Below, in pieces: positions 16,378-25,400 of a stretch of DNA of 64,000 bases. The translations under genes were made by a program, and so were the position numbers. Origin of the DNA: an uncultured Phaeodactylibacter sp. (GTDB taxonomy: Bacteria > Bacteroidota > Bacteroidia > Chitinophagales > Saprospiraceae); NCBI GenBank assembly GCA_913057245.1, contig CAJXNH010000002.1, positions 1-64,000 of the forward strand, given 5' to 3'. Numbering within the stretch: position 1 is the stretch's first letter; each line of letters begins with the position of its first letter. The notes under the pieces were generated by a model. It worked only from the letters and a program-made list of their open reading frames with translations. It ran no database searches and was not told the DNA's origin.

Positions 16378-18773
16378 TGGAACAAACTTTTTGGCAAATT
16401 ATTGATAAGAGTAAAATTGAAATCCCGGAAATTCAGCGTGATTATGCTCAGGGGCGTGATACCCCCAAAGCTAATGCTATCAGAAAGAAGTTTATTGACG
16501 ATCTGATACGTTGCTGTCTTCAACAAGGACAACCTCTTCATTTAGACTTCATCTTCGGTCAATCAATCCACAAGAAAAGTATCGCCCAGTTTGAGAAGAA
16601 CAAGGAAAGCTTAAAGCAAATGGTTGCTGTTCTGGAACGTTTTAGTGCTGAACAGGGAATTGAGTTTTATTACAATATTGGTGCCAGTCCAGCAGAGGCT
16701 GTTAATGACCGTACGCTTATCCCTATTGATGGTCAACAGCGGCTGACAACCTTATTCCTTTTTCACTTATATGTAGGCGCTCAACTTTCAAAAAAAGAAA
16801 TTCAAAAGCTAAAAAGTTTTGAATACAAAACCCGGAAGAGCTCTACAAGTTTCATAACCAAATTAGTAGAGCATGTACAGCTTTTAAAACAGAGTGACGA
16901 TTGTAGAGAGGCTAACCTATCAGAGAAAATCAGAGATCAAGCCTGGTATTTCAAGTTTTGGGACAAAGACCCTACTGTTGCAGGAATGTTGGTGGTTCTG
17001 GATGAGATACATACCCAATGCAAAAAAAAAGTCCAGCAAAAGACCTTTAACAGGATATGGGAGAATTTGGTCAATGAAAATCCTAAGTATGTTTCATTCG
17101 ATTTTTTTGACCTCAAGGAAGAAGGTCTTGAGGATGACTTATATATAAAAATGAACGCGCGCGGCAAGCCATTATCTGATTTCGAAAATTTTAAGGCTTG
17201 GCTGGAAAACAAGTACAAGGAATCAAAAGAAATCAATAATGTAGGGTGGCTAATTAAACTGGATAAGGAATGGTTAGATATATTCTGGTCGGAAAGGGCT
17301 GATATTGAAAGTGTGGATCAACACTACTTGTCCTTTTTTAACACCCTCGCCTTATTCAAAAAAATTGAAATGACTGAAGGAGGGGATGAAATTGATGAAG
17401 ACTTAAAAGCATTAATTAATCGCCTTGGTTCTTATAAATTTATTCCTACATCCTTTTACGAGGACAAGGATGTGCATTCGGTTGATTCAGTCAATTGGTC
17501 CTTTTCTGTGCTTGAAATGTTAAGTAGTAAGGAAGACAGGAGTGAATTGAATAGAATAATTGGAGAAGTTTGGACAGATACATTCTACAAACCTGAGAAA
17601 GACAAGCGCCAAGATTTTACATCAGCCTTACTACTCTATTTTTCTGGATTAAACCTGTATCACAAGGTATTTGTGTATGCGGTGCTAATTTATTTTCGTC
17701 ATATTGCAAAGCCTGTAATTGAATTTTCCGAAGAGGAAAAGGAGAACTTTCAATCGTGGCTGCGAGTAGCTCGTAATATTATTTACAACTCTCGAATTGA
17801 TAACAACATAACATACATAAATGCCATTCAGTCGATTAATAAGTTCGATGCTAATGCTGTTCTCAACATAAATGAATTCCTTAAAAAAGATGTCCTTAAT
17901 GAACCATGGATTAGATTTTTTAACCAAAAGCAGCAAAAGGAAGAAGGAGAAAAGGTCAAGCTGGGCTTAGAATGGCAGGAGGCCTTGTGCGAAGCAGAAA
18001 ATCATTTTTACTTCTTCGGTCAAATCGGGTTTATTATTGAATTATCAAAAAACGAGCAAGGGGCAAGCCTTGAATCTTTTAAAAAATATTGGCACAGACT
18101 GAATCAGTTATTCACCACGGAGCACTTAGACAACGGTCGTTTCATCATTCAACGGGTTCTTTTAGTAAATGGAGATAGGAATGCTTCCTGGATGAGGCCT
18201 CTGACCTCAAATAGAAAGAGTTTCCATCGTTCCATTAGAGCTAACAGCAGACAGCGTGATGAAAACTGGCGATATTTATTTGTCAAAGATGGTAATGGGA
18301 ACAGATTGACGTTGCTTAAAGAACTGTTAGACGAATCTGATTGCTCCACAAGTTCATTAGAATCTATTATAAAGGAAAAGGGAAAAACTATTCGCGATTG
18401 GAGAATTTATTTCATCAGAGAGTCAAAGCTTTTTGGTTACTGTAGTCAGGCATTAATCAATTGGGGAAGTGAAAGAAATATCAGGCTTTTAGGGTCTTCA
18501 AGATTGAGCCATTACCATAGTGAACTTAGAATTACCGCTCTACATGAGTGGCTTAAAGACAAAGCAATAGACTCTAAACTAATAAAAGTAAAAAGAGGCT
18601 TACACAGCAGTTTACTTGAAATTGGAGATACTCAGTCCAGGTGTAAGGTTGAATATAAAATTGATAACCAAGTATTTCAGTATCAACAAAATGATGGTGA
18701 CGAGTTTAAAGCAATTGACAAAGACTTTGTCTATTTCAAAGAACTACAAGAGTTTAATCAATTAGAACTATGA
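16374..18773 (+). CDS. DUF262 protein without a visible HNH domain
   Basis: 799 residues, starting inside the previous stop. IQRDYAQGRD (~20) and IDGQQRLTTLFLFHLY (~117) mark a DUF262 nucleotide-binding domain. A long helical and charged C-terminal region follows, in which I find no HxxP or HNH pattern. Paired DUF262 genes, one with and one without the nuclease, suggest a two-subunit enzyme in which this one regulates or recognises. The DNA is clearly AT-richer than the DUF499 to helicase genes, so the pair was probably acquired separately and inserted into the operon. Its last codon overlaps the pseudogene ATG at 18770. Confidence 0.75.
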   Translation: MMEQTFWQIIDKSKIEIPEIQRDYAQGRDTPKANAIRKKFIDDLIRCCLQQGQPLHLDFIFGQSIHKKSIAQFEKNKESLKQMVAVLERFSAEQGIEFYYNIGASPAEAVNDRTLIPIDGQQRLTTLFLFHLYVGAQLSKKEIQKLKSFEYKTRKSSTSFITKLVEHVQLLKQSDDCREANLSEKIRDQAWYFKFWDKDPTVAGMLVVLDEIHTQCKKKVQQKTFNRIWENLVNENPKYVSFDFFDLKEEGLEDDLYIKMNARGKPLSDFENFKAWLENKYKESKEINNVGWLIKLDKEWLDIFWSERADIESVDQHYLSFFNTLALFKKIEMTEGGDEIDEDLKALINRLGSYKFIPTSFYEDKDVHSVDSVNWSFSVLEMLSSKEDRSELNRIIGEVWTDTFYKPEKDKRQDFTSALLLYFSGLNLYHKVFVYAVLIYFRHIAKPVIEFSEEEKENFQSWLRVARNIIYNSRIDNNITYINAIQSINKFDANAVLNINEFLKKDVLNEPWIRFFNQKQQKEEGEKVKLGLEWQEALCEAENHFYFFGQIGFIIELSKNEQGASLESFKKYWHRLNQLFTTEHLDNGRFIIQRVLLVNGDRNASWMRPLTSNRKSFHRSIRANSRQRDENWRYLFVKDGNGNRLTLLKELLDESDCSTSSLESIIKEKGKTIRDWRIYFIRESKLFGYCSQALINWGSERNIRLLGSSRLSHYHSELRITALHEWLKDKAIDSKLIKVKRGLHSSLLEIGDTQSRCKVEYKIDNQVFQYQQNDGDEFKAIDKDFVYFKELQEFNQLEL

Positions 18774-18940
18774 GCCAAGCATATCGGGAAGAACACCAGA
18801 TTTATAACCGCGTCCTCCATCTCTTCTAGGATCAGATGATTACTTGCCTTTTTGAGACATCAGAATGGATGACAAAGGTTTTCAAAGACCCCGTTCTGAA
18901 ATTGAATAAAAAATTGAAGGCATTCGATCAAGGAACATAA
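18770..18940 (+). pseudogene. Scar of a second DUF4268 gene (C-terminal end)
   Basis: An ATG overlapping the previous stop opens 19 codons (MSQAYREEHQIYNRVLHLF), then TAG. The same frame goes on for 37 codons to TAA at 18938. That second part aligns residue by residue with the end of the 13301-14431 protein: DQMITCLFETSEWM against EQMIDFLIDASERM, then VFKDPVLKLNKKLK against AFKGPVRALNKKLK. The nucleotide sequences are clearly diverged, so this is not a recent duplication. It looks like a deletion product joining the start of one gene to the tail of a DUF4268 gene. Confidence 0.75.
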
Positions 18941-19034
18941 GCAGAAGTATATGCCTCAAAAAACCTTTCAAATCTTTACCTTTAAGGTGCAACATTCCTA
19001 GTGGAAAGCCGTATAAACTTAAAATTGTCCATTC

Positions 19035-19895
19035 ATGAACCCTCAGCTCGACTTATTTGGTGATGAAAAGACACCGGAACGGCGCACCAAAATGGGACAG
19101 AGTAAGATTGCTTACAAGCAAGCTTCTTCCATCCTGACGGCTACCTCTGGCTTCATGAAGGACTATGATTATTCTATCAATCCGTATTCGGGATGTTCCT
19201 TTGGATGCACTTACTGTTATGCTGCATTTTTTTCGAGGGATAAGGAAAAGATGGACAATTGGGGCTACTGGGTGGATGTGAAAGAAAATGCGCTGACACT
19301 GTTAAAGAAAAAGCGTAAAAAGCCTATGATAGGCAAAACGCTGTACATGAGCAGCGTAACAGACCCCTACCAACCGATCGAGAAAGAGCTGGAGTTGGTG
19401 AGAGGCATCCTTGAAGAGCTCTTGGAGTTCCATCAGGTACGGCTTGTTATTCAGACCCGTTCACCGATGGTCATCCGGGACATAGACTTGCTAAGGCAGT
19501 TCAAAGTTTTACAAGTCAATATGACCATTACTACCGATAGTGAGATTATACGCAAAGCCTTCGAGCCGCTTTGCCCTTCAAATAAGGTGAGGCTAAAAGC
19601 GATACAGGAAATAAAAGAAGCAGGTATACAATCCTGTATAACGCTTACCCCCTTACTGCCAGTAGATGAACCAAGGTTGTTTGCACAATCGCTGAAAGCA
19701 ACCGGAGTGGAACGATTTATTATTCAACCATTTCACCCATCTAAGGGTAAATTTGTAAGGGGGACACGCGATGAGGCATTGCAGTTGTTGGAAGAGCACA
19801 ACTGGGACAAGAGAGAGTACCAGCGTATATTGCAAATTATGCAGGAAGAGTTGCCACAGCTGGGCATCGGACAGTCAGGTTTTGCTCCTATTTAG
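19035..19895 (+). CDS. Radical SAM protein, SplB/Rv2578c-like
   Basis: 286 residues. It has a C-x3-C-x2-C cluster, CSFGCTYC (C54, C58, C61), rather than plain CxxxCxxC spacing in a random context, followed by YAAFF. Later blocks are YMSSVTDPYQPIEKELELVR and VIQTRSPMVIRDIDLL. This pattern is that of the spore-photoproduct-lyase-like radical SAM group, which binds a 4Fe-4S cluster and SAM to make a 5'-deoxyadenosyl radical. The substrate is unknown; DNA or RNA is plausible from the family. It lies 27 bases before a methyltransferase-helicase fusion on the same strand, suggesting a two-gene module. Confidence 0.8.
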   Translation: MNPQLDLFGDEKTPERRTKMGQSKIAYKQASSILTATSGFMKDYDYSINPYSGCSFGCTYCYAAFFSRDKEKMDNWGYWVDVKENALTLLKKKRKKPMIGKTLYMSSVTDPYQPIEKELELVRGILEELLEFHQVRLVIQTRSPMVIRDIDLLRQFKVLQVNMTITTDSEIIRKAFEPLCPSNKVRLKAIQEIKEAGIQSCITLTPLLPVDEPRLFAQSLKATGVERFIIQPFHPSKGKFVRGTRDEALQLLEEHNWDKREYQRILQIMQEELPQLGIGQSGFAPI

Positions 19896-19922
19896 CGAGC
19901 CCCCCTCAAACAGCAGGACAAA

Positions 19923-22397
19923 ATGAAAGCGATAATTGTCAAATGGTTACAAAGCCATCAAAACGAAATTGAAGGAGCCATAGTGGAGGCCTCAGAAAGG
20001 TTTGTGCAAACCAGGTATGCCGACAGAACAAGTTCCAATTTCCTTTTTGATCTTAAAGAATGTGAGCGAGAGTCTCTTGGGCTGAGTAGAGGAGAAGATT
20101 TGTGTTATGACCGCCATACAATTGGTTTGTCCTACGCATTATGGTATCAGGGCAGAAGGATTAATACCTCTATGTCATTCATTATTGATATGGTTGTAGA
20201 GGCTATAGAGGATAAAAAACCAATTGAGCTATTCGATCTTGGGGCAGGTACAGGAGCAATTCAAGTGGCTGTTGGGCTTTGTTTGCAGGCTGCGAAGGAT
20301 TCCGGTATTGATTTAATCGAAGCAAACATAATCAATGTTGACATAAGCCCTTTTATGCTGGACTTTAACCGGTCATTTTTGGAGCCGGCATTCCGTAGAC
20401 GTTTTGATGCGTTTAGAGAATTACGGGTAGACTATAGTGTAAACTCATGGATGAATATTGACCGCATACGGTTGTCGACACCTTACATTGTGGCGTCATA
20501 TCTATTTGATCACGAAGAGAATCAACTGGAAATTGCGAAGTATTTTGAAGAGATTGTCCGCACCTATCAGCCGGAAAAATTGGTACTGTTAACCTCCAAT
20601 CAGCAGAATAAGGTTAAGTTTTTGAATGGGGTTGCCAAGCATATTGAGGAGGGTGGATACAATAGCCAGGTACTAATGAAAAATAGTGTTTTTTCCGGTA
20701 GCATGGGTGTTGTAAAATCCTATCGCGAGCGCTTTAATAAAAAGTATGGTAATATCCTTTCAACAAATACGCCGAGTTGGGATGTTCGTGCGTTTTACGC
20801 TAAAATCATCATCCGGGATATCTCGCAGCTTCCTCTTCAGTACCAACTTGAAATGCCCCAGCCTCAGGAAATTGACGACCTGAACCTGTACATTCCTCCA
20901 ATTAAAATAAGGCGGGAAATCAGATTGAATTCAGAACAGAAAGCTGCAGCGAAGCATAATAACCGCCCAACTATTATTCTAGGTCCTGCAGGCTGTGGGA
21001 AAAGCGTGGTCATCACCGAACGCATTAAGAACTTGTGTGAAGAAGCCAGGTACAATCCTAACATTTGTATTCTTCTAACTACCTTCAATAAGTCCCTAAT
21101 GAGTTATTTAGGAGGTTGGTTAGAAGATATTCTTGATTCACAATATTGTAGAAGGCAAGGGGGCAAATTTTATTTCCATGACAGCAATACTCCCAATATA
21201 GAGCTTTTGCACTTTGATGTTTTGGCTCCGAGAATAGGAAAACACCTGGGAATTCTGGAATTCGATAATACGCAACGATTTTACATCGGTAGAACGATTC
21301 AGGAACTTTCTGAAGCAGGAGAAATAGATAGAGAACAGTTCGAAAAATACCTTGATACTCGCTTTTTACTGAGTGAATATCAGCGGGTAATCTATGGGCA
21401 GCAGTATGATACCCTTGAGAAGTACCAAAATGGGACGCGATCCGGTAGGCCCTACCCTCACCTCAGAACCAATAGCGAAGAGCGCAAGACAATCTGGACA
21501 GTCATTCGGCATTATTTGGAATATCTGGAAAACCATAACAAAGCCACTATCCATACCAGGCGGCATAAGCTACTGAAAGATTTAAGAGAAGGCAGCTATA
21601 ATGGCCGATATACGCATATATTTGTAGATGAGTTTCAAGATTGTACGCAGGCCGATTATCAGATTTTCTACGGCTTGTTGAGAGACAACAACAATCTCGT
21701 AATAGCTGGTGATTATGCCCAGGCCGTGCACCTCGGAAAGACAGCAGATATTCCAAGAGAGGATAGAGTATTTCAGGGCAAGGAAAGAATGGGCAATAGA
21801 GAAACGAAAAAGCTAAATGGATCTTTCAGGCTTCCGTTCAGGATTAGTGAGTGCATCCGCCCTTTTTCTAAACATATAAAAACAGGCAATGGACAAGAGG
21901 TAGATGAGATTTCGCCATACAAGGGAGCTCCTCCCGGCGCAAGGCCCATCGTTGTACACGGTCAGAGTTCAGAAGACATGAAAAACAAGCTTTTGTGGAT
22001 CTTTTGGTATTTCCAGGTATTTGATTTATTCGATTCTGAGTTGCCGCGCCGTAAGAAAATCACGATCCTTGAAAAGGATCAACAACTTACAAAAGCCTTA
22101 AATGACCGGCTACCGGAAATAGCCGAAACCGATACGATTCTTAAGCTAAAAGGTATGGAAAAAGATTGTATTGTTTGGTCAACCCGATCTGATGTGGGCA
22201 ATGAAGATGATGCATACTACTACATCTATACCATTTTGACCCGGACATGTTCCGTACTCATTATTGCTCTGTTTGAGGATACCCCGGACTATGTATACGA
22301 TGTGCTATCAAAAATGGAAAGAAAGAGGTTAATGTTTTGGGATGAAGCCTCTGCCAAAGCCTATCAGCAAGGTTTACGGTTGATAGAGGCGGCATGA
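19923..22397 (+). CDS. Methyltransferase-UvrD/SF1 helicase fusion
   Basis: 824 residues. Residues ~60-280 look like a class I SAM methyltransferase: FDLGAGTGA at 104-112, then IINVDISPFML at motif II position. Residues ~335-800 are an SF1 UvrD-like helicase: Walker A ILGPAGCGKS (~352), motif II FVDEFQD (~566), GDYAQAVH at motif III, and SFRLPFRISE as a motif IV-like arginine. The C-terminal motif VI is short (YIYTILTRTCSVLII). I know of no well-described protein with this order. It could be a defence effector that senses nucleic acid. The fusion is continuous with no stop or composition break. Confidence 0.78.
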   Translation: MKAIIVKWLQSHQNEIEGAIVEASERFVQTRYADRTSSNFLFDLKECERESLGLSRGEDLCYDRHTIGLSYALWYQGRRINTSMSFIIDMVVEAIEDKKPIELFDLGAGTGAIQVAVGLCLQAAKDSGIDLIEANIINVDISPFMLDFNRSFLEPAFRRRFDAFRELRVDYSVNSWMNIDRIRLSTPYIVASYLFDHEENQLEIAKYFEEIVRTYQPEKLVLLTSNQQNKVKFLNGVAKHIEEGGYNSQVLMKNSVFSGSMGVVKSYRERFNKKYGNILSTNTPSWDVRAFYAKIIIRDISQLPLQYQLEMPQPQEIDDLNLYIPPIKIRREIRLNSEQKAAAKHNNRPTIILGPAGCGKSVVITERIKNLCEEARYNPNICILLTTFNKSLMSYLGGWLEDILDSQYCRRQGGKFYFHDSNTPNIELLHFDVLAPRIGKHLGILEFDNTQRFYIGRTIQELSEAGEIDREQFEKYLDTRFLLSEYQRVIYGQQYDTLEKYQNGTRSGRPYPHLRTNSEERKTIWTVIRHYLEYLENHNKATIHTRRHKLLKDLREGSYNGRYTHIFVDEFQDCTQADYQIFYGLLRDNNNLVIAGDYAQAVHLGKTADIPREDRVFQGKERMGNRETKKLNGSFRLPFRISECIRPFSKHIKTGNGQEVDEISPYKGAPPGARPIVVHGQSSEDMKNKLLWIFWYFQVFDLFDSELPRRKKITILEKDQQLTKALNDRLPEIAETDTILKLKGMEKDCIVWSTRSDVGNEDDAYYYIYTILTRTCSVLIIALFEDTPDYVYDVLSKMERKRLMFWDEASAKAYQQGLRLIEAA

Positions 22398-22469
22398 TTG
22401 TCACACTCTTCTATGCCATCCGTTTTCCTGATAAGAGCTATGCTTACCCCCCAAATTCTAGCCAGTGGC

Positions 22470-25400
22470 TCAGTTTTTATCACGCAATGCTATGTACTTT
22501 CGCTGAACCTCTGCTAATTCGCGGTAAAGTTCAATATTTTCCCTTTCTAGCTTGGAATTAGAGTTTTTCAAATCTTCTAATTCTAAATAGATCTTTTTCA
22601 GTTCATTGATTGCCTGCTCATTACTCTGTATTTTATTGGTGAGAGACTTATGCGAGTCAGAGAAACCCTGAAATTGTTCTTTTAATTCCTGTATTTCTTT
22701 GAGGGCTCTTGAGCCCGACGTATCTAGGCTTTGACCCTTAGCTCCTGCATTATCAGGTTTTTCATCATCTGTAGATTTGCCCTTCGGTTTTTCGTTTGTT
22801 TTGGTCTGTTCTTCTGGTTTATCAAGAGAAGTGGTTGTATCATCTCGAGGGTCATCCTGTTTCTTATTGGAGTCGTTTTCTTTGTCTTTATCAATGTTGT
22901 TTTCCTCCTCTTTTTTTGGACTTTGATCTGTATCAGATTCATCGAGAATGGGCGATTCCTCCTCGCTAATTTTGTTATCTGCCAGAGAGTAAAAATCAGG
23001 AAACAATGGTTCTTTATCCACGTCTTCAATACCTAACGAGGTGATGTTAAAACCTGTATCTTTATTTTGTTGTTGCTCAAGTTCGAAGAGTCTCTTAAAG
23101 TATTTTTCTTTTTCTTGCTCCAAGTTCTGAAGTCTTGTGTTGCCTTGTGCACCAACATCAATCATGACTTTTTTGAACTGTAACTTCTGAATGCGATTGG
23201 ATATAAAGGTAGAGCTTTCTGTACCTGAGATATTAAGTTTCCTAATTGCTTTAATTGCATCTAAGAATTTATCATGAGTGCGCTCAATTGCACATACCTT
23301 TTCAATTGCTGATATAGAATTGGTTGGTGCAATATTCCCTTTTACCAGAGCCATCCTTACAAGCGCATATACTGCTGGAGATTCTGTAAAATCTTTGGGG
23401 CTGTTTTTTGAGCGAGCTAATAACTTGATAAAAAGCCTGGTCAATTCAGATACGCCCTCTGCATCTTTCAAACGTCCAGCAATACGTTTTAGCTTGTTAA
23501 GTTCATTTTCCTCCTTATAATATGGAGTAAGGATAAAGTTAGCTATGGAAATAATGAAACCTTGAGTTAAAATAGTATTTCGTAAGGCAGGGTTGTCGTC
23601 TACTACAGACAGCGTAGATAATAGAAATAACTCCACCTGCTTCTTATGAGTACGCTTTTTAAATATTTTTTCTTCAAGATAAGCCCATAGATCTGTTCCT
23701 GAAGCACCAAGTTTCACTACTTCTTCATAACGTTGCATTTCTAGATAGGCGTCAGCTACCACTCTGAGGTCGGTCTCCTGCCATTCCTGAGCTGCATCTT
23801 TTTCATAAGCGCTAAGAATATCTTCATATTTTTCTAATTGAAATAGGTAGAATATCTTTTCTCCTGTATCAATTGGTGTTTGAAGCTTAGCCCTGTAGTA
23901 ATCTTCATGATTATATTCTTCACATAATTCCCAAAATTCAACAGCTTTGGCATGATTGCCTGCAAAAGCATATAGCTTAGCAATACTATTGTAGTAGGTA
24001 TCACCAGACCACTTTATAGAAGACATAAGCCCTGCTAATTGCTCAACGGCATCCTTATCTTCATGATGAATCCAATCGGCTGACGCTGATTCCAATTTTA
24101 CAAGGAACTCATTCTTCCAAAATAGTCGACCCCGGCAGCTTCGGTCATTAAAGATTTTTTCTGCTTTAGTTATGTATTTAAGCGCCTCATTTATATCCAC
24201 AGGCACATCGCTCATTATCTTAGCGATAAATCGTAGGGAATTAACTTTTTCAGAATTAGTCTCTTCTTGGTCTAATATTTTCTCCCAAGCTTCTCCTAAT
24301 AGATAAGCTAAATTAGCTTCGTAAGCGAAGCTGTTGTAGTATTGAATCAAAACATCACCTGCTTCTTCGAATTTATGCTCAAATTCTAAGGCTTTGGCGC
24401 TGCAGTAGTCTGCATCTTTTTTGTATTGTATATCCGGTACTTGAGAAAAGGCCTTCGCAGCATCTCTTAAGCGATCAGGGTCTTCAAAAGCTAATCCGTT
24501 TTCTTTCTCCTCTTTTGCAATTTTCAGGAGGCTTTCCAGGTCTGTATTATTAACCATTTCAATGTTGCCTTCTACCAAGAAACCAGGCTTGATAGCATCA
24601 TTCCATTTTTCATCAATATCCGACAGAGCGCTAATCTGGCGTATTGGTTCCCAAAAACCAGCTATTCCTTCAGCCGTATCGATAACGTAACAGTCTTCCT
24701 GAGCGCGAGTAATGGCAACATATAGCTTGTTGAAAAAGAATGAAATTTCAAATTGCTGACTAGAACTCAGGTTGTCGTAATTCTGCTCTAGGGAAAGTAA
24801 TCCCTTGATCATATCATCTCCGTAGGTGTCTATAAAATGCTGCCCAAACCCATAAATAGCCACATTAGGGTACTCTGATCCCTTCGCTCTGGCTGCACTT
24901 TTAACAATGTATTCTTCTCCAAGCCAAGGATCATTATTTACAAGGTCATTCTCTTCTCCGTCGTTACAGCTTACCAAGTATACAACACCTTTACCTAAAC
25001 GATTAAACAATCCTCTAGCGTTTTCATTTAAACAGAATAGCTGGGGAGATGGCGACTTGCCCAATCTCTTTGCTTCTTGAGGGCTATCAAGGTCTGGTGT
25101 ATTCAAAAATCGGCGCCTGAAATATTGCACAACATTAGCCAAATCAACAATAGGGCTGCTTGACCTATAATTGTAGCTTAGTTCTGATATGAGCCGATCG
25201 TGAGAAAGCTCGAATTTGAGTTCTTCTTCCAGTTCTTTTCCAAATAATCTTTTGAGTTTTTCTAAGCTAAAACCAGTTGGATTAACAGTTTGAAAAGGGT
25301 CACCGGCAAATGAAATAGGTACTTGATTTAAGCCAGAAAGATCAAAATCCGAAAAGCGGGATAATCTAATAATTAGCTGTAGTTCAATCCGGGTAAAGTC

